The notes under the pieces are model-generated. The model had not been told where the DNA came from. It saw only the letters and a list, made by a program, of their open reading frames with translations, and searched no databases. Below, piece by piece: positions 1 to 12,210 of a stretch of 64,000 nt of DNA. The stretch is taken from the NCBI GenBank assembly GCA_025677815.1, contig JAIXMP010000033.1:124001-188000 (forward strand). The letters run 5' to 3'. The position numbers were made by a program, and so were the translations under genes. Source of the stretch: Phascolomyces articulosus. Lineage: Eukaryota > Mucoromycota > Mucoromycetes > Mucorales > Lichtheimiaceae. The stretch's first letter is position 1, and each line of letters starts with the position of its first letter.

Positions 1-126
1 AAAAAAAGGACTAATATAATATGTACACCCCCTTTCTCCCAAAGAAGAGGATTTTTAGCTATTTTTTGAATTTTTGTATGGGTTTTTTTTTTTTAAAAAA
101 AAAGATCATGGAAAGCATAGTAATTG
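1..126. other. Left edge, downstream of copper-fist gene
   Basis: Short A/T-run sequence lying 3' of the minus-strand copper-fist gene. It presumably holds that gene's 3' UTR and polyadenylation region. No coding signal is visible. Confidence 0.5.
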
Positions 127-1547
127 TCAATCATCATCGGAACCACAAGTAGAAGAAGCGGATGAAGAAGATTGTTGTTGCATAGGGTAAAGGCCAGCAT
201 AAGGATCCAGGAACGCGTTTGCAGGATGAACCAAGCATCCAGGACAAACACATGTAGGACCACAATAACAAGTCACTACACGCGTTGTCGTTGTCACTTG
301 ATCATGTTGTTGTTTTGGAAGGGGTGTAATCGTGATCACAACACTTTCACTTTGACCATTGGAAGGTTGACAAGAAGTGGAAGAAGCAAAACTACCGCAG
401 CAACTGACAACGGGTGTAGGCGCCGGAGTCGGTGTTCTTGGTTGTTGTTGTTGAAGCTGCGGTTGTTGATGCATAGGTGGCAACAAAGGAAGTGAAGTGG
501 ATGCCGAAGAAACGGATGGTTGTTGAAGTGGGTGTTGCTGCGGCGGCTGTGGTGGTGGTAGTGATTGAGAAGTCGAAGAAGGTGGAGGGGTGGATAATAA
601 AGAAGCAATACTCACTGCATTGGTTTCCGTCATTTGCGCCACAGCAGCATCTAAATCCATCATGGAAGGAGGAGATGTTGTTGCTGTTGTTGGTAAAGAA
701 TGAGGTGGTTGTTGCTGATGATCTAAGGGTGCAGGTGTTGGAGGTTTTTGAAATACATAACCTATATTATTAGGTCTCACCCAAGCCCAAGAAAAAGAAT
801 CATCATTTTGTTGAACAGGAGGAAGTGTGGCTATCGTACTGGCAGTTATCGTCGTTGTTGTTGAGGTGGGACAATCAGGTGTGAGCGTGGTTTCCAGAAA
901 CCTATTGGGCTCCGCTGGACCGGGGTTCAGTCTCTGACCAGTCATACCAGGTGAAAGACTAATCGTCACAGCAGGTGAGTTATGATTATTACCACCTTGT
1001 TGACTCTGGCTACTACTTGTACTCGTTGTAGTGATGATATTGTTATTATTGATATGAGGATGATGACTATTGGTGTCGGCTATTATAATTATATGTTTGT
1101 GATCAGTTTTTTTCTTCCAATGATGATGATGATGATGATGTTTGATTTCACTTCTTTACTCCACCCCCCCAAAAAAAATTTAGAATTCTCTCAATCCAAA
1201 AAAGGATGTATCTTCCCAATTTACTATACCTCTTCTTTCACTACAAACGCATTTTACATGGACTTGTTTTGTTTTACGTAAATCTCTACAATAAGCACAT
1301 TGCGTGACTGGACGACCTTTTCGACGAATTTCAAAAAGTGGACGTTCAACGTGATTACAGTGTGACGAACGATGACCCTGAAATTAAGCGGAAAAAAATT
1401 AAATAAAAAAAGAAGATCAGATTTTTTTTTTATTTTCCTTGTAAATAAAAAAAGTGACACAGAAAAAAAAAGGATTTTTTTTCTTTTTTTTTTTCTTACC
1501 TTAATACAGCTATTACAAGCAAATTTGATTCCGTTGATTATTGGCAT
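127..1547 (-). CDS. Copper-fist copper-sensing transcription factor (Mac1/Cuf1/Amt1 type)
   Basis: Three exons: 1500-1547, 1230-1377 and 127-1079, spliced in phase to 382 residues. The N-terminus is a copper-fist DNA-binding domain. Zinc ligands fall at C11, C14, C23 and H25, followed by GHR and a KGRP minor-groove motif (36-39), then a second CxxC and KCVC near residues 43-61. These are the ligand positions known for the family. The middle is Ser/Thr/Pro/Gln/Asn-rich and looks disordered. Near the C-terminus, CYCGPTCVCPGC (about 336-347) followed by HP is the CxCxxxCxCxxC copper-regulatory motif of Mac1 and Cuf1. The protein is inferred to be nuclear and to control copper-uptake genes, with this Cys cluster as the copper switch. 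The first intron interrupts the fist between K16 and G17. The second splice pair (GTATAG donor, AATAG acceptor) was chosen because it is the one that keeps phase. Whether it activates or represses cannot be read from sequence. Confidence 0.88.
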
Positions 1548-2510
1548 AATGCTTTAATATATGGAGTGGTTAAAGTGAATGGAAAGTATGTGTGAAACTA
1601 TAATCAATAATGCAGTGTTCATTTATTTATTTAAACGATTATATAATAAAATTATTAAACTGAATCATTCATTTTTTTATTTTATTTTATTTTTTTTGTA
1701 AAAAAAAGATCGACTTTTTTTTTTTGACACCTGATCCATAAAAAAAAAAAATTATAGAAAATTTACCTTGTTTTATAAAAGTTACGTTTGGTTGGTTGGT
1801 CCTTGGAAGAAAAAGGTTTTAAAAAAAAAGATGAAAATATACAATAAAAAAGATGAAAGAATTATCTTTTTTATAGGGTTATTTTTTTTTGTGCAGTAGA
1901 AAATAATAATAATGAATTAAAAGAAGAAAAAAATGCTCTCAAAGCAAACTATTATAAGATAAAAATAAGAAATATAAGAAATAATAGAATAATAATAATA
2001 ATAATAAAAACAAGAGAATGCTTCTTGAACGAGCTTTTTAGGTCACTGCCAAAAAATGGAGAACAGATTACGACTACTACTGCTGCTACGGCTATTACGA
2101 TGATAATAATGAGTTGATTTCAGGACACGGGAACAAATCATAACAAATGCAGAAAGGGGAATATATAAAAATTTGCTTTTTTTTTAGGGATTCAAAAGGG
2201 GAGGGGAGGGAGGAGAGAGATAATAGATTAATATATATATAAGTTAAAGAAGTGGTAGTTGTAGTTAATCCAATGTATATGTATAATAGAAAGGGCGCGA
2301 AAAATAAAAGAAAATAGAAAAGAAAGGATGGGTTTATAAAGTTGACTTCTTTTTTTTTTTGCAAAAGTTCCAAGTATATATATATATATAGAAATGTGAA
2401 AAGGTTAGGAAAGAGAAAGAAGTAGAAGAAGAAGAGGAAAAGAAGAAGAAAAAAAGAAGAAAAAAAAATATTTGATGGGTGAATATTATATCGTGGATTA
2501 TGCTGGTGGT

Positions 2511-2543
<33 letters not shown>

Positions 2544-3604
2544 ATACATATTTTATTACTGTGTGTGTGTGTGTATGTTGTGTGCTGTATAACATAATAT
2601 AATACCATCTCCTTTCAAAGAGGCCCTCCAATGGTAGAACAGCCGGTTCTGGAAATTGTTCACCGATTAGCTCATATAAGGAGAATAAATAAGGATGGAT
2701 GACAAGTTTAAGTTATTTAACTGATGGGATGGTGTTTTGGGTTGTATATAATTGTACAATAACAGAATGGCTTAAACCCGCTTTGGGGGGTGAGGAAGAA
2801 GAGGAGGAGGAGGAGCAAATAAAAGCAATAGAGTAAAATAGCGCAACCTATCGTTCAATAGCGAATAAAGCTCATTAAAGTATAATAATCATATATTTAA
2901 TCATATAATATACACACACACACTTTCATTCCCCATTCCAATTCATAAGCAAAACATATACACACACACAGAGAGTATCATCATCATCATTATTATTATT
3001 ATCATCATAATCACACACACACACCCTCTATTTTTCGAAGTTTCCCTTGGTGCTACAAAGTTTATCTGAACTGACCTGAAAAAAAAATATTGCCAAGAAC
3101 TTTGAGGTCCCTTTTTCATAAAATCACAAACAACAAACTCATTTCACACACCAGACAAAGTAAGCACCAGCCACTTTTTTTTAACGGATCGCTGTCGTTT
3201 TTGTTGGTATCATCATCAGCATCATCATCTTCCTCTTCTACAATACGTCACAAACTTAAAAAATTGACACCTTATCCCATTTTTCTTTATATAGAACATT
3301 AAAATATTTTTTTATGTACCTCCGCGCAGACTATTGGATGGATGGATTGATTGTTGATTTTTTATGAGGAACGGACTAAACCGTCTCTGTGTTATCCAAA
3401 CCCCTCTCTCTCTCTCTCCCACCCCCCAAGGCCTCAATTTGAGTAAGCTTGGAATTTATTTATTATATTACATTTTTATTATTATTATTATTATCCAATC
3501 GCCCAATTGAACCAACTACAACGAATACAAAGATTCCGGTAGTTTTTTTTTTTTTTACTTGGGCCTGATATTGTTATAATTTTTTTATATTGTACACATG
3601 ATAA
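1548..3604. other. Divergent intergenic region rich in simple repeats
   Basis: About 2 kb between the starts of the copper-fist gene (-) and the ubiquitin protease (+). It contains A and T runs, TA tracts (2375-2390, 2511-2548), a GT tract (2560-2574), CA tracts near 2920-3020, ATC/ATT triplets near 2975-3010 and a CT tract near 3407-3420. Long open frames over it are translations of these repeats. One minus-strand stretch near 2590-2705 reads as non-repetitive peptide and is listed as a finding. Confidence 0.6.
2375..2574. repeat. Microsatellite cluster (TA)n and (GT)n
   Basis: Dinucleotide tracts are directly visible: TA repeats at about 2375-2390 and 2511-2548, and a GT repeat at about 2560-2574, separated by purine-rich sequence. 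Confidence 0.85.
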
Positions 3605-5435
3605 ATGTTATTACCAACCATAACATCAATTACTTTGGAAGATATTCAATATGGGTTATCCGAAGTCTATCACTGTGCTCAACTCTTTACAGCCATTGCA
3701 GGATTAGTGGCCATCGTCTTACCCATTCTTAAATCATTTGCCATTTACCATCAATGCATGGATGCACTGACAGGAGTATTGGAAGTGATGGGTCATCATT
3801 TACAATCATCATGGTCTTCATCATCATCAGGACTCTTTGGTTTATATAATAATAAGAATAATAATAAGAATAATAAGAATAAAAATGATGGTGAAACAAT
3901 ATGTCTTCGTTCCGATAATAATACGATATGGGTTGCTGGCCTTGTGAACACAAAAAATTCGTGTTTTTTAAACGTTGTTCTTCAGGTTCATATTTCTTTT
4001 TTTTTTTTCTCATAAGCTTTAATAATAATGTTACAACAAAATGATTGCATCATAGGCATAAAACACGCATTTTTTTTTAAGAATAATACAGCTGATTTTC
4101 TTATTTATATTTTCTATACATCATCGTTTACCCGTTCCGAATTTTAAAAAGGCTTTATCTTCGTTGGTAACATTGCATACTTATTTAAATGATCACCACC
4201 ACTCCCTTGTGCTTCCTCCTTATGAAGAAGAACAACAAGAAGAAGAGGATCAGGGACCTATCACAGGGTCTTTATGGAAGACAATCCGACAACTTTCTAA
4301 ACCATTAAAACGCCATGCGTCTTTTCGTCCAAGAGATATGGTGGCGTCACTTTTATCTAAACGTGTCATTTTAAATCGTGAACAGCAAGATGCCCAAGAA
4401 CTGTTTCAGCTTATTGTGGGCGCCCTGGATGCTGAAGCTTCCTTGACACGAAAGAAAAGATATGCAACGCTTCTTGGCACAGGGGGTGGTCTCAAGTTTT
4501 TTACAACACCTACTTTTCTTCAAAAACAACAAACAGATCATCATTCATTGCCACCTTCTTTGATGATGAACACCACTCCTTTTACGGGTCTTTTGGCAAG
4601 TCGTTTATCATGCATTCAATGTGGATACACAGTAAGTTTATTTATTTATTTATTTTTCTGTAGAAACCTTATTCTATCTGAAAAAACAATCTCAAACACT
4701 ACACTACTAAGATTATATTTTATGCATAAATGGATATTTATATTTACTCTCTTGCACGTGTTGATATAATTATTAGGAAGCTGTACGGCATTTTTCTTTC
4801 AATAATATACAATTAATTGTACCCCGTGCTGTAAGTTTTTTTAAAACAACTATACAACTTTTCATTCATCGATCATCATGGGTGTTTTCTAATAATAATA
4901 AAAATAAATGAATGATATGGGCCTGGGTGTCCAGTAGCATACTACCACATTAGACGCATGTTTACGCCAATTCACTTCGATTGAATACTTGCAAGATGCC
5001 ACTTGTCGACGTTGTTCCTTGATCCATACCCTACGTTCACTCAAAGAACAATTCCAACAACTTGGTTCCAAAAACAAACCCAATAGAAAAAACAAGATCA
5101 AGAAACGTATTCAAGAAATTGAATCCAGAATCCAAACGAATCGCATCGAAGAAGACATCATTATGCCAGGAGGAGGGGGAGAAGGGATGATTCAACGTGT
5201 AGTAGAAAGTCCACTTTCTACTAAACAAGTCATGTTTGCCAAACCACCGAAAATCTTATGCTTACATCTCTCACGTTCAGCTTTTCATGCTTCTGGTGCA
5301 GTGTACAAGAACACATGCCATATCCTATTCCCAGAATATCTGGATTTGGCGCCTTATACAACCAATGGTAATTTATGTACCCAGCCCAAGCTTCCCATCT
5401 CGTCTCCTCAAGAAAGTAGTGAGAACGGCACCCGT

Positions 5436-5469
<34 letters not shown>

Positions 5470-6179
5470 CACTTGATAATAAAGAGAATGAAAAAATCAT
5501 CAGTCAGCTTCCCTGGGGAACAAGAAAAAGAAAAACAACAAATAATAATAATAATAAAACACGATATCGTTTAATGAGTTCGATTGTTCATTATGGCAGT
5601 CATAGTTACGGTCATTTTGTTGCGTTCAAACGGCGAATTCTTCCAAAAAAGTGCATGTGCCCCAATTGCTGCGATGACAAAGGGAGACCAGAGTCGTGGG
5701 AAGACAGTCAAGATCAAGCTTGGTATCGTATTTCAGATACCAAAGTGGATTTATGTTCATTTGATATGGTTCAACAATCGAATCCTTACATGTTATTGTA
5801 TGAATTGATCGATGATGATCCTATTACTGGAAAAGATGAATACCAAGAAGGAAAAGAACGGGAAGATGTAGAAGATTTGATGGTAGCGGTGACAACAACA
5901 ACAACACCAAGAACAAATAATGACAGTAATGATGAAGAAGATATGAATACCGACGAATCCCCGCAACTAACCTCCCATTATACCTATCCGCATCCTATTA
6001 CAACGACTTCATCTTCACAACAAGATGCAGATGAAGCTTTAAGGATTGCCAATTCATTATTAATGAATGATTTTAATACACACCACCACCCTTCATCCTC
6101 TCCTTCTTCTTCTTCTTCCTCACGCTGGTCGGAGGAGGACACAAATCCTATTGACACATCATTAATTTCCATTGCGTAA
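3605..6179 (+). CDS. Ubiquitin-specific protease (USP/UBP family) with N-terminal membrane segment
   Basis: Four exons (3605-3985, 4152-4631, 4777-4830, 4938-6179) give 718 residues. The enzyme is a cysteine protease that removes ubiquitin. The Cys box reads GLVNTKNSCFLN with the nucleophile at about C120. REQQDAQELF follows at about 204-212. Zinc-knuckle CxxC pairs (CIQC; CRRC near 328-331) flank the fingers, and the His box YGSHSYGHFVAF places the catalytic His at about 532, with WYRISDTKV after it. Residues about 28-47 are strongly hydrophobic (LFTAIAGLVAIVLPIL), so the protease is probably membrane-tethered, as in USP30 (mitochondrial outer membrane) or yeast Ubp1. Which membrane cannot be told. 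Within the catalytic domain is a low-complexity insertion with polyGln and polyAsn (about 470-510). The acidic, Ser-rich tail after residue 600 is probably disordered. The last acceptor (CAGTAG) was chosen because the upstream CAG would place a TAG in frame. Confidence 0.9.
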
Positions 6180-6391
6180 AATTGAATAAAGGTTGACATA
6201 TCCACTGAGTTGGTGGGAATTATTTATTACTGGGTAAAATATCGGACAGTGTGAAGGATGAGCATTCTTGATATGTCAGCAACAATTTTTTATCCACCTA
6301 TAAAAATCTTGGATTTCTTTTCTCAAATCTCCACTTTTTTTTTCTGCATTAATTATTTGTAAATTTTTGTTTCTATTATAATTATTATACC

Positions 6392-7708
6392 ATGCCTGAA
6401 GGTTATAAAGTAGATGTTTCAAAGGCTGTTGGCCATAAGTCTCCTATCAAGAAGGTATCTATCTATTATATTTTGTTTGCTTTTTCAAAAGAGACGGTTT
6501 TTTGGATTACTATTTAATGGAATGGAAAAAAAGAAAAGAAAGACTCATTCTTTTTTTTCCACATTAGGTTGACTGTACTAAGCGCGATTTCGAACTCTAT
6601 GCTTTGAGTGTCGGTGTCAAGGAAGATGAAATGAGATACCTTTATGAACTTGGTAAATTGAAATCCACTACAAAAGAGAAAAGAGAAGTAAAGACAATGA
6701 GAAAACTGACATTCTCTCCTATTTGTTAGATCCCGCATTCGGTCCATTGCCTACTTACCCATTGGTATTGGGTTTGAAGGGTGAAGGTGCTGATACTAAC
6801 GTTTTCGCTGACTCTAAGGGTGATGCTGTTCCCGGTATCCCCCCTTATGATCCTAACAAAATTGTTCACGGTGAACAATCTCTTCAAATCCACAAGCCTT
6901 TCCCCAAGAACGGTGGTAAATTCAACCAACAAAGTACTATTACTGGTGTCTATGACAAGGGTAGGTTTTTTTTTCTCAAGTGGGTGATGATAAGTGTATG
7001 TGTGTTATGGATTGAATCAAATAATAATGGTATACCATGTATTATTATTAGGTTCCGGTATGGTCATTGAAGGTACTATTGATCTCTATGGTGCTGAAGA
7101 CAATGTTCATTACTGCACCATGGTTTCCAAGTCCTTTGTTCGTGGTTATGGTGGCTGGAATGTAAGTTTTTATTATTTTATATAATTGCAAAGAGAAAAT
7201 AGTTTGGTAAAATCAATGGGCTTGTGTATTGATTTTTTTTTTGGTGATCCATAAAAAATAGGGTCCCAAGGGTCCTAAGGCACCTAGCTATGCTCCTCCC
7301 AAGCGCCAACCTGATGCTGTCGATAGCTACAAGACCTCCATCCAACAAGCCCAATTGTACCGTTTGTCTGGTGATTATAACCCTCTTCACATTGATGTCC
7401 CTGTTGCTCGCAAGGTCGGTTTCCCCAACCCCATTTTACACGGTTTGTGTACTTATGGTATCACTGGTCATTCCATCCTTAAACAATTGGCTGGTAATGA
7501 TCGTACCCGTTTCAAGTCCATTGAAGGTCGTTTCTCTAGCCCTGTCTTCCCTGGTGAGACCGTTGAAGTTTACATGTGGAAGGTTGATGATAAGGAACCT
7601 GGTGTGCAAGGTGTGATCTTTGCCGTCAAGGTCAAGGAACGTGATGTGGTTGTTATTAACAATGGTTATGCTACTCTTTACAAGGAGTCTCAAGCTGCTA
7701 AGCTCTAA
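6392..7708 (+). CDS. Peroxisomal 2-enoyl-CoA hydratase 2 (MaoC-like, stand-alone Fox2 C-terminal-type)
   Basis: Five exons (6392-6454, 6568-6652, 6730-6960, 7052-7161, 7262-7708) give 311 residues. The C-terminal half has the hydratase-2 signature YRLSGDYNPLH, with catalytic Asp about 201 and His about 206, then VGFPNPILHG. This is the hot-dog fold of the hydratase domain of fungal Fox2 and human HSD17B4. The N-terminal half (YALSVGVKEDEMRYLYEL, then PTYPLVLG) is the non-catalytic hot-dog repeat of the same family. The protein ends in AKL, a canonical PTS1, so it is inferred to work in peroxisomes. It would hydrate trans-2-enoyl-CoA to (3R)-hydroxyacyl-CoA in beta-oxidation. In fungal Fox2 this domain is fused to two SDR dehydrogenase domains; here the start codon opens directly on the hydratase. 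A free SDR lies 5 kb away. The many C-ending codons suggest good expression. Confidence 0.92.
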
Positions 7709-7969
7709 ATTATTTTGCTTATTTTTTACCCCTCCTTCCCCCCAGACGTTCCTGTCATTGTATTTTCTCGTTTCTCTCTCTCTCATGTAAATCATCTCTT
7801 TCTTTCTCTCTTCATTCTGTTGATCAGGAGAACCAACAAATAAAACCAAAACATATTCCAAGGAAATATATATATATATATATATATGCATTGATGGATT
7901 ATTTTATTGGATGGGAGAAATAAGGATGTATAATTAATAAAAAGTAGTTAAGATAGATGATACATCACG
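7709..7969. other. Short convergent intergenic region
   Basis: The 3' ends of the hydratase (+) and Nudix (-) genes face each other across about 260 nt. The stretch is CT-rich with a TA tract at about 7867-7887 and no coding signal. Confidence 0.6.
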
Positions 7970-8972
7970 TCAATCTTTACGTGGGTTAGGGAATTCTAAA
8001 CGTCGATGAAGACGGGTGGCAATATCAATAAAGTTCGGTTCATTATCAGCCGTAATAATTCCATGACGCATCATAAAATCAATGGTAATCAAAGCACAAT
8101 TGGGTTTCCATTCATTATTTAAAATAGTCTTTTTCACTTGATCCATATCCATCAAATAAAAATCTTCTACTTCGCCATCCTTGGGTGTAGGTTTAAAATC
8201 TTCTGGGATGACCAAATCAAATACGTATCTATTTTTCCTCAATGTATGAGCCTTTTTTTTTATTCCAGTCGTTTTTTATTTATTATGACTAAATTCCTTT
8301 GAGAAAAAGAAAAAAATTATTAACTTAAACTTACTGTGTTTCTGGTTGTAACCCATGTTGGGTGGTAGTATAATATGATACCACACCAACATTTTTTGAT
8401 TTTTCAGCAATGGAAGGAGGAATACTAGCTTCTTCATCACATTCTTTGATCACGGTTTCTTTGGTGGAATACTGATACGAAATACCTCCTGCTACAATAT
8501 TATCTAAAAGACCAGGCCAGGTTTGTTTGGTTTTACTTCGACGCGCAACCCATAATTTATCGCCTGTATAGCCATTCACGTGGACACCAAAGGTGGAAAT
8601 ACCAAACAAAGGCGTGGCAGCGCGTTCCATAACAAAGTCAGGTTTTCCTGAAACACCATACACAGGATACAATTCATTGCGCCAACCTTGTAAGGATGGT
8701 AATCCATTGGCACGCCATGTTTCCATTAAATCCTTGACCACTTGCGTCCGTTTCTCAAAAGAATCAACCCAAGGTTGAAATTCAATTTGATGTGTAATTT
8801 TGAATGGTTTTGGTTCACTGTTGTCATTGTAATCAATTAACCGACTTCGAATCGAGGGCAAGACATTGCCAATCACGCGTTCGTTGAGTATGATGGGCGT
8901 GGCATTATTATGGGCTGGTCCATAGGGATAAGAGTCGCAATGGGCAACGACTTGAAGAAAGTTATCAAACAT
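7970..8972 (-). CDS. DUF4743 plus Nudix hydrolase (YJR142W / TPP-pyrophosphatase-like)
   Basis: Two exons (8335-8972 and 7970-8228) give 298 residues. The acceptor at 8229-8230 (ATAG) is the choice that keeps phase and joins PET to QYVFDLVIP, matching the family's junction sequence. The N-terminal half is the DUF4743 module that precedes the Nudix domain in yeast YJR142W and plant Nudix 20/24 proteins. GVHVNGYTG and LWVARRS open the Nudix fold. The Nudix box is GGISYQ...KECDEEA, with K replacing the usual R of REUxEE. The metal-binding glutamates are present. Relatives hydrolyse oxidised or damaged thiamine diphosphates, so a house-cleaning role is likely. This is inference from family; the substrate cannot be read from sequence. 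It is probably cytosolic, as no targeting signal is evident. Confidence 0.87.
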
Positions 8973-11460
8973 TGTTTATTTTCAAGAATAGTTATAATAA
9001 AATTATAGGAAATAATAATAGTCCTCTATATTTTTTTTACACCCGCAAACGCAGGAATGATGATGCTTTTTGTGTATTGTGTGCCTGGGATTTTTATTTT
9101 TTTTAAATATCTATCGGTCTATATACGGTTATCCCATTACTACTCTTTTTTTTGTGTTTTTTTTATGCAAAAATCGTAAAAGTTTAATTACCCTTATTGT
9201 TCTAATCAGGATGTGCATTTGCACAAAAAAAATGCCGACGCATAATACATGTACAGCCACAACAAGCGACCATCTTGTTCTTACACACAGCATTGTTTTC
9301 ATTATGAAACGACAAATATCTTTGAAAATGGATTACATGTTCAGAAACTCTTCGCACAACCACGGCCGGAATGAATATAAATTTATCATAATGACGCCAT
9401 ACTAAACGATTATATAAAAATAACATAATCGTTTTTTATATAGGAGAAAATGGATACGTTAATACGGTTTGCAGATAATGAATAAGAACGGTTTGATTTA
9501 GAAAAATTACCATCTATCCATTTCTTCAAGATGATTACTATACCTTTTTTTTCTCCTTTGTTATTACCCATCAGAAAAAAATTCCATTATCTCATCCGCT
9601 AGTATTACTAAAAGCATATATCTTTCCCATACTTGATTCAATCCATGTGTAGTCAATTATTTATACTGCTCCACTTTTAGTATGATGTTATCAAACAGTG
9701 TATCAAAGTTCCAAAGATATAGAAATCTTAGCATAATTATTAGTAAAATACATAACCACAAGAACTGATCCCTTACATCACTTTGCCACCTCTGCCCAAG
9801 TCGCTCTTGCTCCAGAACACTTGTAATCGCCTTTTCAGGTAACTTCTGACAACCAATTACTTGAAGATTGTTTGCTTTTTGGATATGATTTTCTTTCTGA
9901 GAAGCCCATCGCAATGAATTTTATCTTCTGTGTTTCTGGTACGTACCATTCTTAGTTCTTGAATATATCCTTGATTATACCTTATCTATTTAAATAGTCT
10001 TCTTCTATTGTGACTTTATTAAACTGATTTTGTACTTGTGTTGTCTTTTTTTTTGTTCTTCCTAGTAGATATGATATTTCTTACAAGTGTCTGTTTTCTC
10101 AGCATAGGCACAGGAGTATAAGACCCGTTCGGATTCGCAACAAAGCGCGAAAACAGTGATTTTTTTTGCACCCTCCAAAAAATTAAAATTTCAAAAATGG
10201 GTTTTTCGTAAATAACAATAATTCTTAGTACTGGCCATTATAATTATAACTACTTTACATGTCCATGAAAAAAATATCTGAATTACATATTTCTTGAAAT
10301 ATTCACTTTATTCTTGTTGTATATACGTTCATATGTATTCAAGTATTGTATTATATGTGCAGGAGTTTGTAATTAAATTCAACCTAGTCGTCATAATGGT
10401 ACGATACTGCCTTCTGCAACATTTTTAACTCTATTATTATACAGATATTTTTTTTGCATGGATATACCAAATAAAAAAGACAATGAGATGCTCCTTGTCC
10501 TATAATCGCCTTATACAAGAACAAATAACAACACCAAAAAATAGTAAAAAGTGACGATTAGTTTTGACACAACTCAATATTGGATTTGAATAACTTATAT
10601 ACTCCGAGTTTGAACAACCTATCATCATGTTGATGAAGAATATTTTCACTTAATTACAAACAAAATGATTATTCGAATTGGTATTTTTGACAGGTCAGAC
10701 CGAAAATAAAATTTACTCATAATCGAAATCTAGCGCAGGTCTGAAACGAAAAATCAGCATCACCAAATACCTTTCATCATTTCTATATAATAATAATGGC
10801 TGGTACTGAGAATTATTGTTACTAAATTTTTTGCGCTCAATAAAGAAAAACCCATCCTTTCATAACTGAACATCTTTTCCCTTTCATAGTTGAATATTTT
10901 TTTTACATTTCATAGCTGAACATCCTCTCCTTCCATAACTGAAAATTTCTGGCTTTATAACTACTATGCCTTCCAATCAGATCACTTGAAAGCATCATCA
11001 CCTTGAAATTTTTAACATCATTTCAGGAGCTTGAACTGAATTCGTACATCCCAATACTGATGCATTATTTGAACGAGTACAGATCATAGTAAAAGTAAAG
11101 ATAAAAGATTTCAAAAAGAGACTGTAGTGTAATAATGATGGAAAGTTCTTCTCTTCATAACAAATCATTAGAATGATGCTAAAATTCATACCATTTCTTG
11201 TAATGAATGTATAAAATGAAGTATCTTAGACATAGTAATCTAAAACCGCCATATGGTGGAAAAAAAACAACCCTCGATTGGAAAAAAGTATAAATTTATA
11301 CCCAACAACAAAGGAGAATTCGGAAGCGGATCGGAATAATGTATAACAGATGTTGTAGTGGAGTTTGGTAACTTTTTTTTCGTTCCAAGCCACCTCCGAG
11401 AAGTATTTGACAGCTGATTCTGCCGGTGATAACTTTTTTTTCTGGTATACTCTGCCCACA
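8973..11460. other. 2.5-kb gene-poor intergenic region
   Basis: AT-rich sequence between the divergent starts of the Nudix gene and the phosphoribosyltransferase. Open frames here (for example 9070-9405 + and 9657-9914 -) show no recognisable motif or convincing splice structure. A small tandem repeat at 10861-10943 is listed separately. Otherwise nothing was recognised. Confidence 0.55.
10861..10943. repeat. Four imperfect tandem CATARYTGAA repeats
   Basis: The decamer CATA[AG][CT]TGAA occurs four times in direct orientation: 10861-10870, 10885-10894, 10911-10920 and 10934-10943. The units start 24, 26 and 23 nt apart, with pyrimidine-rich spacers. No function is implied. Confidence 0.6.
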
Positions 11461-12210
11461 ATGTCTAAATTGTACATTAGGTATGATATATTTATACTAT
11501 TGAATTAGTGTGTGTGTGTGTGCGTGTGTGAAAAAAAATAAGGTACCATATAAAAAAGGGACAAGTAGCAGTATCTATGGTTTTGACAAGAGCTTAATTG
11601 ACCAACTCATTCAATTTATTTTAATAGCTACAACCAAATCCACGAATCCGTTCGTGATGCCGTTGACCGATACAAGATTAATACTGACTTCGCACCTGAC
11701 CTTATGATTGGTATTAGTGGTGGTGGTCTTGTACCTAGCCGAATCTTGCGTACCTTTTTAGACAAACGCAATGACCGTAGTGTTCCCATTCAAGCTATTG
11801 GTTTGACCCTTTATGAAGAAATTGAATTGGCACAAGCTCAAGGAGGTTCAGGTGAAGGTATTCAGGTCCAAAAGACACAATGGTTGAACTTTGATGAAAT
11901 CTCTCTTTTGGGTCGACGTATCTTGATTGTGGATGAAGTGGACGATACCCGTCAAACTTTGGCCTTTGCTGTCCGAGAATTGTTAAATGATATCCGTGCT
12001 GAAGAAGAAAAGAAGGGGTTACAACCTGGTGAATCCAATACCGAAATTGGTGTCTTTGTTCTTCATAACAAGTTGAAGCCCAAGAAACGTGAATTGCCTG
12101 AAGAGATCATGAAAAATTATTTTGCAGCTGTTGAAATGCCTGATCAATGGCTTGTTTATCCTTGGGATGCAGTGGATATTGAAGATCATACTGTTCGATC
12201 TTCTATTTAA
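11461..12210 (+). CDS. XPT1: Xanthine/hypoxanthine phosphoribosyltransferase (Xpt1/Hpt1 family)
   Basis: Two exons (11461-11480, 11628-12210) give 200 residues. The 20-nt first exon encodes MSKLYI plus a split Ser, joining to YNQIHESV; this rebuilds the KLYISY opening typical of fungal Xpt1 and Hpt1. The enzyme transfers ribose phosphate from PRPP to xanthine, hypoxanthine or guanine, which is cytosolic purine salvage. Diagnostic features are ISGGGLVPSRILRTF near residue 36, PIQAIGLTLYEE, the PRPP-binding loop ILIVDEVDDT (about 105-114) and the C-terminal WLVYPWD that clamps the purine ring. By eye ISGGG and PIQAIGL sit closer to Xpt1 (xanthine) than to Hpt1, but the base preferred is not certain. 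The length matches the family. It converges on the SDR gene downstream. Confidence 0.92.

Noticed and set aside
2095..2631. 178-residue minus-strand ORF
   Set aside because: Mostly translation of TA, GT and AGA repeats; only its upstream edge looks peptide-like and is reported separately.
8229..8252. Alternative acceptor for the Nudix gene at 8252
   Set aside because: It breaks phase with exon 1; the ATAG at 8229-8230 keeps phase and gives the family-typical junction.
9657..9914. 85-residue minus-strand ORF with a hydrophobic tail
   Set aside because: No recognisable motif, no ATG context of note and no matching splice partner; could be a relic but nothing supports it.
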